A stretch of 6,310 bases of DNA, taken from positions 1 to 6,310 of the forward strand of contig JAQSXQ010000130.1 of NCBI GenBank assembly GCA_029256565.1, read 5' to 3'. The position numbers and the translations under genes were made by a program. The notes beneath the pieces are model-generated. The model saw nothing but the letters and a program-made list of their open reading frames with translations, was not told the DNA's origin and did no database searches. This document shows positions 4,673-6,310 of the stretch, piece after piece (position 1 is the first letter of the stretch; the number at the start of each line of letters is the position of its first letter). The stretch comes from Mycobacterium sp. (lineage in GTDB: Bacteria; Actinomycetota; Actinomycetes; Mycobacteriales; Mycobacteriaceae).

Positions 4673-6305
4673 ATGGCCCCTGACTTGATCATCCGCAACG
4701 GCACCATCGTGGACGGCCTCGGCGGTGAGCCCTACGTCGGCGACGTGGCGATCGCCGACGGCGTCATCACCGCCATCGGCACCGTCGACGGGCCCGCGAC
4801 GCGCGAGATCGACGCCACCGGCCTGCTCGTCACACCCGGTTTCGTCGACCTGCACACCCACTACGACGGCCAGGCCATCTGGTCGGACCGCATGACGCCG
4901 TCGTCGGCCCACGGCGTGACGACCGCGGTGATGGGCAACTGCGGCGTCGGCTTCGCACCGTGCCGACCGGAGGACCACGAGACGCTGGTCGACGTCATGG
5001 CAGGCGTCGAGGACATCCCCGGCGTGGTGATGGTCGATGGGCTGCCGTGGACGTGGGAGACCTTTCCCGAGTTCCTCGACGCACTCGACGGCCGCGCCCG
5101 TGACATCGACGTGGCCGCGTTCCTGCCGCACTCGCCGCTGCGGGTGTACGTGATGGGCAGGCGCGGCGTGGAGCGCGAGCCGGCGACCCCCGAGGACCTC
5201 GAGTTGATGCGCAAGCTCGCCGAGGAAGCCGTCCGGGTCGGCGCGCTGGGATTCGCCTCGTCTCAGCTCACGCTGCACAAGAGCGAAAGTGGCCAGCCCA
5301 TACCGAGTTACGGTGCCGCGTACGCGGAGTTCGAGGCGATCGCCCGGGGTATCGACGACGGCGGCGGCGGGCTCATCCAGTTCGTGCCGGACCTCGTCGC
5401 AGGTGACTACGAACCCGCGCTGAAGACGGTGTTCGACGTGGCCGAGGACGTCGGCCTGCCGGTCACGTTCACGTTGGCGATCGGCAACGCGGGCGATCCG
5501 TTCTTCCTCGGCGCGCTGACCATGGTGGAGAAGGCGAATGCGAACGGCGGGGATGTCAGTGCGCAGGTCTTCCCCCGGCCGATCGGTTTGGTGATCGGCC
5601 TCGAACTGTCGGGCAACCCGTTCGTGATGTACCCCGCCTACCAGGAGATCGCACACCTGCCGCTCGCCGAACGCGTCGCGGAGATGCGCAAACCCGAAGT
5701 GCGCGAACGCATCCTGAACGACTCCCCCGCCCCGGGCGGGCATCCGCTGATGTTCGCGGTGCAGGCCTTCGACTGGATCTTTCCGCTGGGCGATCCGCCG
5801 AACTACGAGCCCGCCGCGTCCGACAGCATCACCGCCCGGGCCCGTGCGCGCGGCGTCACTGCCCTGGAGGAGGCCTACGACCGCCTGCTCGACGACGACG
5901 GACACGCGATGCTGCTGGTCACGCTGGCCAACTTCCGCGACGGCTCGCTGGACACGGTGGCCGAGCTGATCCGCCGCGACGACGTGGTGCTCGGCCTCGG
6001 CGACGGCGGCGCGGGTGGCTGGACTGGGCGACCGGGGTCGCCTGGCCGTCGGTTGCAAGGCCGACATCAACGTCATCGACCACGCGGCGATGTCGCTGCA
6101 CCGGCCGGTCGTCGCCCACGACCTGCCCGCCGGTGGCCGCCGCCTCGATCAGACGGCCGACGGTTACGTGGCGACGATCGTCGCCGGTGAGGTCATCGCC
6201 GAGCACGGCGTGCCGACCGATGCCCGGCCGGGAAAGCTGGTGCGCGGGCGCCGGAGTCAGCCGGAGGGCAGGAGCGAAGCGACCCGGGAAAGCCAGCGCG
6301 CATGA
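4673..6305 (+). pseudogene. N-acyl-D-amino-acid deacylase (D-aminoacylase)-type amidohydrolase, broken by deletion and frameshift
   Basis: The first 447 codons encode an amidohydrolase-superfamily enzyme of the D-aminoacylase group, zinc hydrolases that cleave N-acyl groups or related amides. Visible are the N-terminal β-sandwich strand LIIRNGTIVDG (5-15), metal-binding HTHYDG (61-66: His61, His63), the GNCGVGFAP motif (88-96) with bridging-type Cys90, HSPLRVYVMG (153-162), and the catalytic Asp444 in LGLGDGGA (440-447). After Ala447 (6011-6013) the frame turns to non-homologous sequence and stops at 6190. The normal family C-terminus resumes in another frame from 6012, reading ARVAGLGDRGRLAVG, then KADINVIDHAAM, DLPAGGRRLDQ and DGYVATIVAGEV, and ends with TGA at 6303-6305. 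Relatives have a conserved block (HYG...SYPT...HWVR and onward) between these parts, and it is absent here. Estimated loss is 40-45 residues, with a deletion length of 3n+2. The resulting protein would lack part of the barrel and is probably inactive. An ORF caller would report 4673-6190 (505 aa) with a nonsense tail. Confidence 0.85.
6004..6014 (+). other. Deletion junction in the amidohydrolase gene
   Basis: Upstream frame codons give GDGGA ending at 6013; downstream frame codons give ARVAGL beginning at 6009. The overlap CGGCGCG (6007-6013) can be read as the end of GDGGA or as part of the PAR that usually precedes VAGL. This is the picture left by a deletion between two short direct repeats, although only one copy remains to be seen. 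Confidence 0.6.
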
Positions 6306-6310
6306 CGCGG

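Noticed and set aside
6004..6020. Programmed ribosomal frameshift in the amidohydrolase
   Set aside because: There is no slippery heptamer or run of identical bases, and a simple frame change would not restore the missing conserved block, so loss of DNA (or an assembly error) explains it better.
3725..6076. Upstream extension of the DinB reading frame on the minus strand (total 964 codons)
   Set aside because: The extension runs antisense to the membrane-protein and amidohydrolase genes and through the VOC gene in another frame; protein-like sequence begins only at the ATG at 3724.
1..6310. tRNA, rRNA, CRISPR array, insertion sequence, prophage or toxin-antitoxin genes
   Set aside because: I looked on both strands for repeated spacers, terminal inverted repeats, transposase or integrase motifs and structured RNA and saw none.

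Overview
The DNA is GC-rich (roughly two-thirds G+C by eye), has strong G/C third-position bias, and carries gene types common in mycolic-acid actinobacteria: a DinB/mycothiol-transferase-type protein, a PPK2 kinase, a GabD2-like aldehyde dehydrogenase and an N-acyl-D-amino-acid deacylase-type amidohydrolase. Several genes look like leaderless transcription units with a TANNNT -10 box just before the start codon, a habit typical of mycobacteria. The best guess is a fast-growing Mycobacterium/Mycolicibacterium or close relative; this is inferred from protein style, not from a database search. No tRNA, rRNA, CRISPR array, insertion sequence or phage gene is visible.

Left part (1-3724), all on the minus strand and read right to left: a DinB-family protein (3724-3182), a PAP2-type membrane phosphatase (3181-2594), an aldehyde dehydrogenase (2584-1055), polyphosphate kinase 2 (979-116) and the first 18 codons of a membrane or exported protein (54-1, cut by the window edge). 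The first three are packed tightly: TGA directly abuts ATG, then there is a 9-nt gap. They look like one operon. PPK2 follows after 75 nt with its own candidate promoter, and the last gene follows 61 nt later behind a perfect AGGAGG ribosome site.

Middle part (3725-4201): a 27-nt divergent intergenic region with two back-to-back -10 boxes serves the minus-strand operon and a plus-strand four-helix membrane protein (3752-4201). That gene converges on a VOC/glyoxalase-fold gene (4608-4198, minus). The two stop codons share the palindrome CTAG, so there is no room for a terminator between them.

Right part (4609-6310): a short divergent region leads into a plus-strand amidohydrolase of the D-aminoacylase type. 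The gene is broken. Right after the conserved GDGGA motif the reading frame changes and an estimated 40-45 conserved residues are missing, after which the usual family C-terminus continues in another frame to 6305. This is either a genuine pseudogene made by a short deletion or a sequence/assembly error. An ATG overlapping its final stop (ATGA, 6302-6305) may begin a further gene.

Functionally the window looks like ordinary accessory metabolism: aldehyde oxidation, possible thiol-dependent detoxification (DinB, VOC), polyphosphate-nucleotide exchange and membrane lipid phosphate turnover. I see no convincing new multi-gene system. The items most worth a second look are the broken amidohydrolase, the repeated leaderless promoter architecture, and the PAP2 protein with altered active-site motifs.
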